From positions 496,001-560,000 of the forward strand of contig CBDEUH010000004.1 in the NCBI GenBank assembly GCA_965243255.1: a stretch of 64,000 nucleotides of DNA, written 5' to 3'. The notes under the pieces were generated by a model. The model did no database searches, was not told the origin of the DNA, and saw only the letters and a list, made by a program, of their open reading frames with translations. This stretch comes from Bin87 sp965243255 (GTDB lineage Bacteria; Chloroflexota; Dehalococcoidia; Lucifugimonadales; UBA3495). How positions within the stretch are numbered: the stretch's first letter is position 1; the number at the start of each line of letters is the position of its first letter. The position numbers and the translations under genes were made by a program. Shown one piece after another: positions 7,775 to 17,664 of the stretch.

Positions 7775-10700
7775 GTGAGTATTGCCGCTACTCTGGAAAT
7801 TCGGGACCTGTTCGATAACGCGCAGATTCAGGTGAGCCTTGCCGAGGCTGACGGCGCGAAGAGGGACGCACCGCCGGCCACATTTGCGTTGGAGCTGTCG
7901 GCGGAGGAAAGGGCTACGCTGGACGCATACAGCGCCGAATACCGGCGTCCCACGCCCGGAGCCCTGCCCAGGGTGGAGGCGGTGGAAGAGGTGATGCGTA
8001 ACCTGGGGCGGCTGCTGTTTGAGACGGTTTTCGCCGCCGGCGCCGAAGGGCGAGCGCTGCTCAACGAGGTGATGGCCCGTGATGAGAGGGCGGAGCTGGC
8101 AATAGTTTCGGCGCGGCCGGAGTTCCTGTCGCTGCCCTGGGAGCTGATGAACGACCCAAACCTGGGCTATTTCATTCCCAACGGCTTGGCGGGCGTGGTG
8201 CGACAGTCTTCGCTGGAAATACCGAAAGGCGAGGTTGAGGAACGGACGGATGATGCGCTCCATGTGCTGATGCTGTCGGCATCGCCGCTGGTAGGCGAAC
8301 CGCCAACCCAGGGCGGGCTGGTGGAACGGGATGCGATGGCCGGCGGCAATCTCGCCACGGCGACGGTGACGGCGCTGGAAGGGCTGAACGTGGAGGCGTC
8401 GCTGGACAACCCACGTCCGGCAACGTTGGACGCGCTGCGCGGCCTGCTGAAACGCAACCGAAATCACTACCACATCGCCCACTTTGACGGCGCAACGCTG
8501 GACGCCAACGGCGACATTCTGTTGGAAGACGAAAGCGGCGCGCCCCGTCCCGTGCCGCCGGCCGAGCTTGGCAAGATGCTGGCGGACGGCGGGGTCAGCG
8601 TGGCGCTGCTGTCCAGCGGCGCCCAGCGGCAGAACGCGGCGATGGCGCAATGGTCCGCGGCGGCGTTGGCGCTTGCCGAGGCCGGCGTGGCGCAGGTTGC
8701 CGTGCTGCCGGCGCCCTTGCATCCCGATACGGCGGAAGGAGCGGCGCGGGCGTTTTACACCAGGCTGTCGCAGGGCAATACCGTCGCTACGGCGGTATCG
8801 TCAGTACGCCGTGGCCTGATGGACAAACCGGAGCGGGTGTCGGTGTACGGCAAGCGGGTGTTCTGGGACTGGCAGTTGCCCGCGGTGTACCAGTCCAAGC
8901 GGTACGTGCCGGCGACCATCGCGCAGCACCAGCCGGACCCGCTGGCCCCTCCGGTGATACATCCTGAAGAAGCGCCCACGGACGACTTGCAGATCCCGGC
9001 CCAAGGGCAGCATGGACTGGTAGGCCGGCAGGCCGAGCTGCGGCAGTTGGAACGGACACTGCAAGCCAATGCGGTCGTTCTGTTGTCAGGGGACACGGGA
9101 GTGGGCAAGACGGAGCTGGCGTTGGGCCTTTGCCGGTGGTTCCTGAAGCCGGCGCGGGTCGCGTATCCGGGCGGCGTGTTCTACACGGCATTCGAGGCGT
9201 CGCAGCCGGCGGGAATCGAGCGGGTGGTGCACGAGATTGGGACGGCGGTGGCAGGATTGGACTTCGCCGATATGCCGGCGGCGCAGCAACGGCAGTGGGT
9301 TACTCAGTACCTGCAACAGAATCCGTCGCTGTTGGTGTGGGATAACGCAGAGAACGTGGCCGGGTTCCCGGACGGGAACGCCGGATTGCTGAGCGAAAGC
9401 GAACTGCCCGGCCTGGCGGCGTTTCTGAGGGAGGCCGTTGCTGAAACCGAGCAGGGCGGCCCCGTGGGCACGGCGGCGTTGCTGCTGAGTCGCCGCGACG
9501 CCGAGGACTGGCTGACGATGCCGTATGCGTCGCTGCGCCTGGAAGGCCTGACCGAGTCGGATCGCTTCGGGCTGGCCGCGGCGCTGCTGGACATGGCCGA
9601 AGTGCCGGCAGCGCGAGCGGGGGCCGATTTTGGCGAGCTGCTCGACCTGCTGGACGGCCATCCCCTGGCGATGCAGATGGCCATTCCGCCGGTGAAGGAA
9701 GTGCCGGCTTCGGTGGTGACGGCAGAGCTGCAACGACTGATGGCGGAGCAGGCCGACGGCGCCGAGCCGGGCCGGAGCGCGGAATTAGCGGCGGCCATGG
9801 AGTATTCATTCTCCCGGATGTCGCGGCGGAACCGGACGCATCTGCCCTTCTTGGCGCTGTTCCAGCGGCGGGTGATGCTGGACGTGCTGTCCCACATCAC
9901 CGAGGAACGGGCTTACGGGCAGGTGCTGGGGGACGATCTGGCGTCGGGGGCGTCGCGCTCGCTGCTGACGCCGGACGGAAGCATGCAGTCCTCGGGGCGT
10001 TCTTATGCCGCCTGCCGCACGTTGCTGCGGCAAGCGCAGTCGGCGGGGTTCCTGGAGCCGGTTTCCCCCAGCGTCTATCAGATCAACCCCGCTCTGCCCT
10101 GGTTCCTGGGGCGCAAGCTGGGCGGACAGGTGTCGGGCGACGGCATCCGGCAGCTGGAAGGCGAGTTCGTGCGGGTGTACGCGGATACAGCCGATTACTT
10201 TATGGAAAGCCTGTACGAGAACCAGGACACCGGCGTTACGGCGGTGCTGGCCGAGGAGGGCAACCTGACTCAGGCCCTGGGGTTGGCGCTGGAATACCGC
10301 CAGTGGGACAACGCTCAAATCCTGATGCAGCCCCTGGCTCAAGTGTACCGGATGCAAAAGCGGTTCCCGGAGCTGCGCCGGCTGCGGGGGCAGCTGCTGG
10401 ACGTGGTGGGTCACACCGCGGCCGAAGCTCAAGGCAACGGCGCCATCGAGTTCTGGCAATATCTGCTGGGCACGGACGCCATGGAATCGGTGGAGCTGAG
10501 AGAGCTGGACCGCGCCGAGGGGTTCAACGAGCAGCTGCTGGCCTACCTGCTGGAGCAGCCGGACGGCGAGACCGACGCACGCACGGCCGCCGTGTACCAT
10601 CAGAACGGTTTGATTGCCACCCGGCGCGGGCGATACGACGAAGCCAGCGAGTGGCTGGAGAAGGGACTGGAAATAATCGACGGCGGAGAAGACCAGGAGT

Positions 10701-11554
10701 CCATCGCCGACGCCTGCTTCGCCATCGGGCAGGTGCGCCACCACCAGCGGCAATACGGGACGGCCAAGGAGTGGTACTCCCGGGCGCTGGACATACACCA
10801 GCGGCTGCCGGACTACGAGGAAATGGTGAACGACTTCCGCGCCCTGGGATCGGCGTGTCATATGCGGTTTGAATACGACGAGGCCCGCAGCTGGTATCAT
10901 CGGGCCCGGGAGATGGTAGAGGACAACCGGGACGAAGAGACGGCGGTGTACATCTTCCACGCCCTGGGCACGGTTGACCATTCGGAGTACCTGTTCGAGG
11001 ACGCCCAGTCCTGGTATCAACAGGCGTTGGGCCTGTGCGACCGGATGGGGTTGACCGAGCAGATGATAGTGGAGTTTCACCACCTGGGAACGCTGGCCCA
11101 GGCCCGCGGGATACCGGACGAAGCCGAGGAATGGCTGACCATCGCCATGGAGTACCGGGAGCGATTGGGCGACGTGCGCGGGGTTGGCGTGGAAGCCCGT
11201 CAGCTGGGCGTGGTTTTCCACGAGCAGGGCAATCTGGATCAGGCGTACCACTGGTATGACCAGGCCCGAACTGCCTTTGAGAACGCTCGGGACGTGCTCC
11301 GAGCTGCTCGAACCTACGGCCAGTTGGGTATGGTGGAAGAGGAACGAGAGAACCTGCCCGAAGCGCTGGAATGGGTGGCTCGGACGTACCAGCTGGTGGT
11401 CCAGTACGAACTGCCGATGCTGGTCCAGGTGAAGGCCCACCTGGCGCGTCTGCGCGACGCCATGGGCGAAGACGCTTTCGGCCAATGGTGGCGCGACAAC
11501 ACCGGAGCGGAAGCCCCGGGAGATTTGGACGTGGACACAAGCGAAATTTTGTGA
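7775..11554 (+). CDS. CHAT-STAND(NB-ARC-like)-TPR protein with apparently inactive CHAT domain
   Basis: About 1259 residues. CHAT-like domain at about 155-400. STAND NTPase at about 430-800: Walker A SGDTGVGKTEL near 436, Walker B-like LLVWDNAEN, and the helical-domain motif DGHPLAMQM. A C-terminal array of about seven 40-residue TPR units spans 932-1230 (for example YDEASEWLEKGLEI, YGTAKEWYSRALDI). CHAT domains are caspase-fold proteases whose His lies in H-F-x-G-H-G and Cys in L-x-x-C. Here the equivalents read HFDGAT and LLSSGAQ, so both residues appear to be missing. The GTG start follows CCAGGAGTTACT; the frame is open further upstream to 7589. The architecture fits a ligand-sensing signalling or immune-type switch in the cytoplasm. 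No partner effector gene adjoins it. Confidence 0.8.
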   Translation: MSIAATLEIRDLFDNAQIQVSLAEADGAKRDAPPATFALELSAEERATLDAYSAEYRRPTPGALPRVEAVEEVMRNLGRLLFETVFAAGAEGRALLNEVMARDERAELAIVSARPEFLSLPWELMNDPNLGYFIPNGLAGVVRQSSLEIPKGEVEERTDDALHVLMLSASPLVGEPPTQGGLVERDAMAGGNLATATVTALEGLNVEASLDNPRPATLDALRGLLKRNRNHYHIAHFDGATLDANGDILLEDESGAPRPVPPAELGKMLADGGVSVALLSSGAQRQNAAMAQWSAAALALAEAGVAQVAVLPAPLHPDTAEGAARAFYTRLSQGNTVATAVSSVRRGLMDKPERVSVYGKRVFWDWQLPAVYQSKRYVPATIAQHQPDPLAPPVIHPEEAPTDDLQIPAQGQHGLVGRQAELRQLERTLQANAVVLLSGDTGVGKTELALGLCRWFLKPARVAYPGGVFYTAFEASQPAGIERVVHEIGTAVAGLDFADMPAAQQRQWVTQYLQQNPSLLVWDNAENVAGFPDGNAGLLSESELPGLAAFLREAVAETEQGGPVGTAALLLSRRDAEDWLTMPYASLRLEGLTESDRFGLAAALLDMAEVPAARAGADFGELLDLLDGHPLAMQMAIPPVKEVPASVVTAELQRLMAEQADGAEPGRSAELAAAMEYSFSRMSRRNRTHLPFLALFQRRVMLDVLSHITEERAYGQVLGDDLASGASRSLLTPDGSMQSSGRSYAACRTLLRQAQSAGFLEPVSPSVYQINPALPWFLGRKLGGQVSGDGIRQLEGEFVRVYADTADYFMESLYENQDTGVTAVLAEEGNLTQALGLALEYRQWDNAQILMQPLAQVYRMQKRFPELRRLRGQLLDVVGHTAAEAQGNGAIEFWQYLLGTDAMESVELRELDRAEGFNEQLLAYLLEQPDGETDARTAAVYHQNGLIATRRGRYDEASEWLEKGLEIIDGGEDQESIADACFAIGQVRHHQRQYGTAKEWYSRALDIHQRLPDYEEMVNDFRALGSACHMRFEYDEARSWYHRAREMVEDNRDEETAVYIFHALGTVDHSEYLFEDAQSWYQQALGLCDRMGLTEQMIVEFHHLGTLAQARGIPDEAEEWLTIAMEYRERLGDVRGVGVEARQLGVVFHEQGNLDQAYHWYDQARTAFENARDVLRAARTYGQLGMVEEERENLPEALEWVARTYQLVVQYELPMLVQVKAHLARLRDAMGEDAFGQWWRDNTGAEAPGDLDVDTSEIL

Positions 11555-11565
11555 GGTGAGTTGAC

Positions 11566-13554
11566 ATGGCGCTTACCAGGTTGGACATTGCAACTCGGCA
11601 ACCCTTTGCCGGTGGCCAGGCTTTCGGCGACGTGGGCCGGTACGAGCAGATTGACGGGGTGGCGCACTTTGCCGTTGACCCGACGCATCCCGACAATGCG
11701 GTGATCGCCGACATCGGGCTGGCCCCGCGCAACGCTGACGGGCTGGTGGAGTTTTCGGCGGACTTTCGCATCGTGAAGCCGGTGGACAACGACCACGGCA
11801 ACGGGCGCCTGCTGCTGGACGTGGTGAACCGGGGCAAGGAACTGGCGCTGAAAAACATCAACAGCGCCCCCGACGCGCCGCCTGACGCCGACCCGCATCC
11901 CGGCAACGGGTTCCTGATGCGCAGCGGCTACAGCCTGGTCTGGTGCGGCTGGCAGCACGACGTGCCCGATGCAGTTGGGCTGTTCCGGTGCAACGTGCCC
12001 AGCGCGCAGAACGGCGACGGCTCCCCGGTTTCGGGCCGCATCGTGGTGTCGTTCCAGCCGATTGCGAACATTGACACGCAGTTCCTGTCCGATCGTGAGC
12101 ACCGACCCTATCCGACGAATCACCTGGAAAGCTGGGACTCGGTGTTGACGGTGCAGGAGCACGAGGACGGCGAGGAGACGGTGATCCCCCGGGAGCGGTG
12201 GGCCTTCGCGCGAATGGTGGACGGGCGTCGGGTGCCGGACGCAGCGCACATCACCCTGGACGGCGGCTTTGAGGCCGGCAAGGTGTACCGGGTTCTCTAC
12301 GCAACCTCCCACGCGCCGGTGGTGGGCCTGGGTCTGCTGGCCACGCGGGACATCGCGGCGTGGCTGCGGTATGAGGACGTTGACGGCGACGGTACGGCTA
12401 ACCCGTTGGCCGGCTCGATTGGGAGGGCCTACGGCTACGGGCGCAGCCAGAGCGGGCGGTTCTTGCGACAGATGCTGCATCTGGGTCTGAACCGGGACGA
12501 GTCGGAACGGGTCGTGTTCGACGGAATGCTGCCCAACGTGGCCGGCGGCAAGATGGGCGAGTTCAACGTGCGCTTCGGGCAGCCCTCCAGCCTGTCGAAC
12601 CGCAGCGTGAATAATCTCCCGCCGTTCTTGGATATTGAGCCAGACAACGACGGCATACTCGCGGAGGTAACACGCCGGGGCTGCGCGCCCAAGGTCATCT
12701 ACACCAACACGTCGTCGGAATACTGGGGAGGACACGGCGCGCTGGCGCACATGACGCCCGACGGCTCGGCCGACGTTACACTGCCGGACAACGTGCGCTC
12801 GTGGCTGTTCTGCGGGACGCAGCACGCTCCGGCGAGTCTGCCCATCTCGGACACCAACCCGGACACGGGAGCGCGGGGCCGGCAGGCGCTGAACTACGTT
12901 GACTACCGGCCGCTGATGCGGGCGGCGCTGTATCATCTCGACCGCTGGGTTACCCATAATGAGGAACCTCCGGTCAATGGGTATCCCAATCATGCCGATG
13001 GGAGCGTAATTAACGCCAATGACCTGGCCGATTGGTTCCGCTCACTGCCGGGCGTGGAGTTTCCCCAGCATCATAAGGTGATGCGGCGCTTGGACTTCGG
13101 GCCGGACCGGGCCGTGCCCACGGTGATACCGCCGGAGGTGGGCGACGAATACCCCTTGCTGGTATCGGCGGTGGATGCCGACGGGAATGAAACCGGCGGC
13201 GTGCGGCTGCCCGCGATTGCCGTGCCGTTGGCGACTTACACCGGCTGGAACGCGCGGCATCCTGATATCGGCGGCGTTGGGCAGGTTCTATCTCCGGGCG
13301 GAACGCTGGTGGGCGGTGCGATCCCCTTTGCGGTCACTCGGAACGAGCGGCTGGCGTCCGGCGACCCCAGGCCGTCTATTGAGGAGCGGTACGGGTCGCG
13401 AGAGGAATACCTGGCGCGGGTGCGGGATTACGCCGAGGAACTGGTGACATCAGGTTACGTGCTGGCCGAGGACGTGGCGGCGTTGGTGTCCCAGGGCGCA
13501 GAGGTGTACGATGCCATTGTGGGAGTATCGGCTGCGGTGGCCGCGGATGATTAA
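11566..13554 (+). CDS. Alpha/beta-hydrolase domain-containing protein (Abhydrolase_10-like)
   Basis: A 662-residue protein similar to the long alpha/beta-hydrolase family found in catabolic clusters of Actinobacteria and Chloroflexota. A beta-rich N-terminal half (to about 230) precedes the hydrolase core. That core holds the nucleophile elbow in YGYGRSQSGRFLR near 288. A C-terminal region (VSAVDADGNETGGVRLP) completes it. No signal peptide is seen. It begins 11 bp after the CHAT gene stop with RBS GTGAGGTGAGTTGAC, so the two may be co-transcribed. An ester or lactone substrate is likely but unspecified. Confidence 0.7.
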   Translation: MALTRLDIATRQPFAGGQAFGDVGRYEQIDGVAHFAVDPTHPDNAVIADIGLAPRNADGLVEFSADFRIVKPVDNDHGNGRLLLDVVNRGKELALKNINSAPDAPPDADPHPGNGFLMRSGYSLVWCGWQHDVPDAVGLFRCNVPSAQNGDGSPVSGRIVVSFQPIANIDTQFLSDREHRPYPTNHLESWDSVLTVQEHEDGEETVIPRERWAFARMVDGRRVPDAAHITLDGGFEAGKVYRVLYATSHAPVVGLGLLATRDIAAWLRYEDVDGDGTANPLAGSIGRAYGYGRSQSGRFLRQMLHLGLNRDESERVVFDGMLPNVAGGKMGEFNVRFGQPSSLSNRSVNNLPPFLDIEPDNDGILAEVTRRGCAPKVIYTNTSSEYWGGHGALAHMTPDGSADVTLPDNVRSWLFCGTQHAPASLPISDTNPDTGARGRQALNYVDYRPLMRAALYHLDRWVTHNEEPPVNGYPNHADGSVINANDLADWFRSLPGVEFPQHHKVMRRLDFGPDRAVPTVIPPEVGDEYPLLVSAVDADGNETGGVRLPAIAVPLATYTGWNARHPDIGGVGQVLSPGGTLVGGAIPFAVTRNERLASGDPRPSIEERYGSREEYLARVRDYAEELVTSGYVLAEDVAALVSQGAEVYDAIVGVSAAVAADD

Positions 13555-13623
13555 CTCCCGCCAGGGAAGGGTCGGTCTTTGAAACCCGCTGACCGGTAAT
13601 ATCAGCAGCAAGGAGAATCTGTT

Positions 13624-14466
13624 ATGTCTGTTGGGACTTCGATACCGCTGCCGGCTTATACGCTGGACCCGGCGTTTATGGCCCGGACGGCCGAGAGCCT
13701 GGGGTTTGAATCCATCTGGTACGCCGAGCATCCGATTCTGCCCGTGCAAAGCGCGAGCCAGTTTCCTTCGGGCGGTGAGATTCCGTGGACTTACGCCCAC
13801 TTTGCCGACCCCTACATCGCGTTGGCCCGGGCGTCCGGAGCCACCAGCACCATCAAGCTGGGCACCGGGATTACGCTGGTGCCGGAGCGCAACCCGCTGA
13901 TGCTGGCCAAGGAGATTGCCACGCTGGACCGAATCAGCGGCGGACGGTTCCTGTTCGGCATCGGCGCCGGCTGGAACCGCGAGGAAACGGAAATATTCGG
14001 CGGCGACTTTGACCATCGCTGGACGCAGACTCGGGAAGCGGTGGACGTGATGAAGGAACTGTGGACCAAGGATGAAGCCGAGTTCCACGGGACGTACTAC
14101 GACTTCCCGGCGGTGAAGTGCAACCCCAAGCCGGTGCAACAGCCCCATCCTCCGGTAATCCTGGGCGGGTTGGCCCGTCGGGTCCTGCAGCGGGTGGCGA
14201 CCTGGGGCGACGGCTGGCTGCCCAACCGCATAACGCCCCAGGAGGTCGAGGCCAGCCGCTCGCGCCTGGACGAGTTGGCGACGGCGCGGGGCCGCGACCC
14301 CAAGTCGCTGAGCATCTCGATATACGGGCAGGCTCCCGATGGCCAACTGGTGCAGGATTTGCTGAACGCCGGCGCCGACCGGGTGGTGGTGCGTCCCGAG
14401 CACTGCGACACCGAGGCAGAGATGGCGGCGCAGCTGGAGCGGATCGCTGAGGCGGTGATTCGGTAA
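13624..14466 (+). CDS. LLM-class (luciferase-like) F420-dependent oxidoreductase
   Basis: A 280-residue TIM-barrel protein of the bacterial luciferase superfamily, in the subgroup usually annotated F420-dependent. Evidence is LGFESIWYAEHPILP near the N terminus, the strand-loop IKLGTGITLVPERNPLMLAKEIATLD, FGIGAGWNREETE, and GDGWLPN. RBS AAGGAGAATCTGTT precedes the ATG. It sits between the hydrolase and the MmgE/PrpD gene on one strand with short gaps, as in catabolic operons. The substrate is unknown. Confidence 0.85.
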   Translation: MSVGTSIPLPAYTLDPAFMARTAESLGFESIWYAEHPILPVQSASQFPSGGEIPWTYAHFADPYIALARASGATSTIKLGTGITLVPERNPLMLAKEIATLDRISGGRFLFGIGAGWNREETEIFGGDFDHRWTQTREAVDVMKELWTKDEAEFHGTYYDFPAVKCNPKPVQQPHPPVILGGLARRVLQRVATWGDGWLPNRITPQEVEASRSRLDELATARGRDPKSLSISIYGQAPDGQLVQDLLNAGADRVVVRPEHCDTEAEMAAQLERIAEAVIR

Positions 14467-14483
14467 AGGAGGCAACGGATTTT

Positions 14484-15836
14484 ATGGACCGCACGACGGA
14501 AAAGCTGAGTTCTTACGCTTGCAACCTGACCTACGAGGATTTGCCGCCTGAAGTGGTGCACCAGGTCAAGCGCACCGTTGCCGACACGCTGGGCTGCGCC
14601 ATCGGCGGATATCTGAGCGAGCCGGCCAAGGTGGCCCGCAAGCTGGCCGGAGACGTTACCAGCGGCACGCCGTCGCGGATCCTGGGGACGGACGCCTACT
14701 CATCGCTGGACATGGCGGGGTTCGCCAATGGCGTGATGGTGCGCTATCTGGACTGCAACGATTCCTACTTTTCGCCGGGCGGCGGGCATCCGTCGGACAT
14801 GATTCCCGCGGCGCTGGCCGTGGCCGACGCCGTGGAGGCCGACGGCAATACGCTGATCACGGCCATCGCGCTGGCCTATGAGGCGTTCTGCCGAATTGCC
14901 GACCAGGTGCCGGACAACCAGTGGGACCAGGGTATCTTCAGCGTCATCGGCGCGGCTTGCGCGGCGGGCAAGGTGCTGGGGCTGGACGAAGAGCAGATGG
15001 GACACGCCATATCCCTGGCGGCGGTGCCCAACGTGCCCCTGCGGGTAACCCGGATGGGCGAGCTATCGATGTGGAAGGGCTGCGCGGCGGCGGCGGCGAC
15101 CCGCTCGGGTATCTTTGCGGCGCAACTGGCCGCCGAAGGAATGACCGGGCCCTTTGAGCCTTTCGAGGGGCGCAAAGGCCTTTGGGAGCAGGCGATCGGC
15201 TATCCGGTGGAGATTGAAGCGCTGGGCGGCGATGATGCGCCGTTCCGCATCCTGGAGACCATCTTCAAGTTTTACCCGTCGCAGATTCACACGCAGGCGC
15301 CCATCGACCTGGCGATACAGCTGCACGAGCGCGTGAAAACGGACGAGATCGCCTCCATCAATATCCAGTCCTACCAGTCTGCGGTGAGCAGCGCGTCAAC
15401 GGAGCCTGAGAAATGGGATCCGCAGACGCGGGAGACCGCCGACCACAGCATTCCGTTTTTGACCGCGGTGGGCCTGCGGGACGGCGCCGTTACGCCGGCG
15501 ACGTTCGCGCCGGACCGAATCGCCGATGAGGGACTGCGAACCATCATCAACAAGATGCGCATTGAGGAGAACCCGGAGTTCACGGAGCGTTACCCGTCTG
15601 AGTACAACTGCCGGATTGAGGTTATCAAGGCCAACGGACAAACCGAGGTGGCGTCCACCAGTTTTCCCAAGGGCCACGGCAAAAACCGGCTGAGCGACGC
15701 GGAGGTGGACGCCAAGTTTCGCCGGCTGGCCTGTCCTACGGTCACGGAGCAGCAGTGCGAACAGGCCCTGGAGCTGATCTGGTCGCTGGAGAATCTGCCC
15801 AATCTGCGGGGGATTTTTGACAGCCTCGTGGTGTAG
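14484..15836 (+). CDS. MmgE/PrpD family protein
   Basis: A 450-residue protein matching the MmgE/PrpD (2-methylcitrate dehydratase-like) family. Features include VADTLGCAIGGYLSEPAKVARK near 33, GFANGVMVRYLDCND near 80, GGGHPSDMIPAALAVADA and the later YPSQIHTQAPID segment. Characterised members dehydrate 2-methylcitrate, and others epimerise or isomerise organic acids, so the true reaction here is open. RBS AAAGGAGGCAACGG lies just before the start and the preceding LLM gene ends 17 bp upstream. Confidence 0.85.
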   Translation: MDRTTEKLSSYACNLTYEDLPPEVVHQVKRTVADTLGCAIGGYLSEPAKVARKLAGDVTSGTPSRILGTDAYSSLDMAGFANGVMVRYLDCNDSYFSPGGGHPSDMIPAALAVADAVEADGNTLITAIALAYEAFCRIADQVPDNQWDQGIFSVIGAACAAGKVLGLDEEQMGHAISLAAVPNVPLRVTRMGELSMWKGCAAAAATRSGIFAAQLAAEGMTGPFEPFEGRKGLWEQAIGYPVEIEALGGDDAPFRILETIFKFYPSQIHTQAPIDLAIQLHERVKTDEIASINIQSYQSAVSSASTEPEKWDPQTRETADHSIPFLTAVGLRDGAVTPATFAPDRIADEGLRTIINKMRIEENPEFTERYPSEYNCRIEVIKANGQTEVASTSFPKGHGKNRLSDAEVDAKFRRLACPTVTEQQCEQALELIWSLENLPNLRGIFDSLVV

Positions 15837-15967
15837 ATAAGGTGGCGATGGGGCCTTTCCACAAGCTCAGGGTGAGCGGTTAGCAGCAGCCATGAATCCG
15901 ATTTGGCGTCGGATGCGTATGATAGGCAACAGCGGAGAAACCGGATGTTGGAGATACCGGGGGAGCC

Positions 15968-16540
15968 GTGTCGGAATACAATCGCAGCGAAGACGCACAG
16001 TCCCTACTGGACATCGGCGCCGGATACGAGGCCGGACTGGAGGCGATATATGATCGCTACGTGCATCGGGTATATTCGCTGGCCATGTCGGTGCTGAAGG
16101 ATGAGGGGCTGGCCGAGGACGCGGTGCAGGAGGTTTTCGCCAACATCTGGCGGAAGGCCCAAAGCTATCGCCCGGAGATGGCGGCGCCCGGGACCTGGAT
16201 TATGTCGGTAGCGCACCACAAAATCGTAGATATCTATCGCTCCCGCCGTCGCACCGCCGACCATACGGTGGACCCCGAGCCGGACACGCTGCTGCGCGTT
16301 CCCGACCGGGCGTTGAGCGTGGAGCAGCAGGCGGAGCGAAATTTGGACGCCCGGATGGTTAGGGCCGCCTTGCTGGAACTCCCGGAGGAGCAGAGCCGGC
16401 CGCTGTACCTGTCGGCTTGGCACGGATACAGCCAATCCGAAATCGCCAACCTGCTGGACATACCCCTGGGCACGGTGAAGACCCGGATGCGCCTGGGAAT
16501 GCAGAAGCTCAAGGCGGCGCTGGAAGAGTATGTGGTCTGA
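15968..16540 (+). CDS. ECF-type RNA polymerase sigma factor
   Basis: A 190-residue sigma-70 family protein. Region 2 spans about 25-95 (YDRYVHRVYSLAMSVLKDEGLAEDAVQEVFANIWRKA and the DNA-melting part TWIMSVAHHKIVDIYRSRRR). Region 4 spans about 125-185 (LPEEQSRPLYLSAWHGYSQSEIANLLDIPLGTVKTRMRLGMQKL). It lacks regions 1 and 3. GTG start after GGGGGAGCC. The 3' end overlaps the anti-sigma gene by 11 bp, which makes the pair translationally coupled, as is standard for ECF sigma/anti-sigma modules. It may be autoregulated; no promoter motif was defined. Confidence 0.92.
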   Translation: MSEYNRSEDAQSLLDIGAGYEAGLEAIYDRYVHRVYSLAMSVLKDEGLAEDAVQEVFANIWRKAQSYRPEMAAPGTWIMSVAHHKIVDIYRSRRRTADHTVDPEPDTLLRVPDRALSVEQQAERNLDARMVRAALLELPEEQSRPLYLSAWHGYSQSEIANLLDIPLGTVKTRMRLGMQKLKAALEEYVV

Positions 16541-17468
16541 ACACTACAACATCCCCGGCAATGAACCGGAACACCCCGAGGAAGCGCTGGCCGCCTTTGC
16601 CCTGAACGCGCTGGATGACGCCGAGTTTCAGGCGGTTTTCCATCACGTGGTCCGGTGCCTGCACTGCCAGGAGGTGCTGCTCGGCTTTCAGGAGACCTCG
16701 GCCCGACTGACCGGTTCGGCGCCGGAAGCTCTATTGCCGGCCGGGATGAAGAGCCGGGTACTGGCGGCGGCGGTGGGCCGTGAGGAGGCAACGACGGCTC
16801 CGGCCCTGCCGCCTCCGGACGCCCGCTGGTCTGTGAAACGGCTGCGCCGTTGGCTGGCGCCGGCGGCGGTGGGCGCGTTGAGCGTGCTGCTGGCGGTATC
16901 GATTGGCGTGATGGCGCTGCAGCAGCGGGAAATCAGCCAGCTGTCGGCGGCCTACGTGGAGCAGGAAAGACCTCCGGCCGTCGCTATCGGGGCGATGGCC
17001 TCGGCCCAGGGCGGCGCTGCCGTCATTGCCGAACGCAGCCAGGTCAACGATGATGCCTCGGAAATGGACGCCGAAACGGTGGACCTGGTGAAGCAGGAAA
17101 TGGCCGAAATGGTCGAAGCCTCGGTGATGTCGGCGCAGCCGGAAACGGAAAAGATGCCGATGACTTCCCCCATGGGCACGGAACCGGAGGCCAAAGGGCT
17201 GTTGATGGTGGAGCCCAGCGGCCGGCGAGGGATGTTGATGGTGTCCGGCATGCCAGCGGATTCGTACCAGATCTGGTTGGTGCGAGACGGCCGGCAGGTG
17301 CTGGTTGACCGCATCGTGGTTAACGACGACGACGGCGCCGGCGTGAAGGAGCTGGAGCTGGACGAGTCAATCTTCCATTTTCAACAGATTGCGCTGATGC
17401 CGGACCAGCGACACGGGCCGACCAAGCCCACGGGCGAACAGTTCCTGACCGCCCTGATCAGGCATTAG
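16530..17468 (+). CDS. Membrane anti-sigma factor (zinc-binding, RskA-like C-terminus)
   Basis: A 312-residue protein. The N-terminal anti-sigma domain has HHVVRCLHCQEV near 37-48, giving the H-x3-C-x2-C zinc motif of ZAS domains. One membrane segment is at about 111-130 (APAAVGALSVLLAVSIGVMA). The extracytoplasmic C-terminal domain (about 225-312) contains the RskA/DUF2337-like pattern MLMVSGMPADSYQIWLVRDG. It should hold the partner sigma factor at the membrane until a surface signal releases it. Its start lies inside the sigma gene. Confidence 0.88.
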   Translation: MWSEHYNIPGNEPEHPEEALAAFALNALDDAEFQAVFHHVVRCLHCQEVLLGFQETSARLTGSAPEALLPAGMKSRVLAAAVGREEATTAPALPPPDARWSVKRLRRWLAPAAVGALSVLLAVSIGVMALQQREISQLSAAYVEQERPPAVAIGAMASAQGGAAVIAERSQVNDDASEMDAETVDLVKQEMAEMVEASVMSAQPETEKMPMTSPMGTEPEAKGLLMVEPSGRRGMLMVSGMPADSYQIWLVRDGRQVLVDRIVVNDDDGAGVKELELDESIFHFQQIALMPDQRHGPTKPTGEQFLTALIRH

Positions 17469-17502
17469 CCCCAATCTCTACGGAAACGGGAGGCGTCGAG
17501 TT

Positions 17503-17664
17503 ATGACCAGTACCAGCACAACTCCACCAGTACCCGGCCCGGCCAGGGGTGGACGCAGGGATGACGGTCTGGATTGCGAAATCTGCGGAGCGCGGATGTT
17601 TGAGCGCAGCTGCAAGATAATCTGCCGCAACTGCGGCTTCACCCGGGATTGTTCGGACCCGTAG
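17503..17664 (+). CDS. Small zinc-ribbon protein
   Basis: A 53-residue reading frame starting after ACGGGAGGCGTCGAGTT. The N-terminal 22 residues are low-complexity. The rest is CEICGARMFERSCK followed by ICRNCGFTRDC, two C-x2-C knuckles typical of a zinc ribbon. It follows the anti-sigma gene by 34 bp on the same strand. It ends 26 bp inside the tail of the convergent thyX. The function is unknown, but the motif and RBS make it a likely real short gene. Confidence 0.65.
   Translation: MTSTSTTPPVPGPARGGRRDDGLDCEICGARMFERSCKIICRNCGFTRDCSDP

Noticed and set aside
9806..12993. Two ~559-codon minus-strand frames opposite the CHAT-STAND and hydrolase genes
   Set aside because: Antisense to clear protein families; no starts with RBS and atypical composition.
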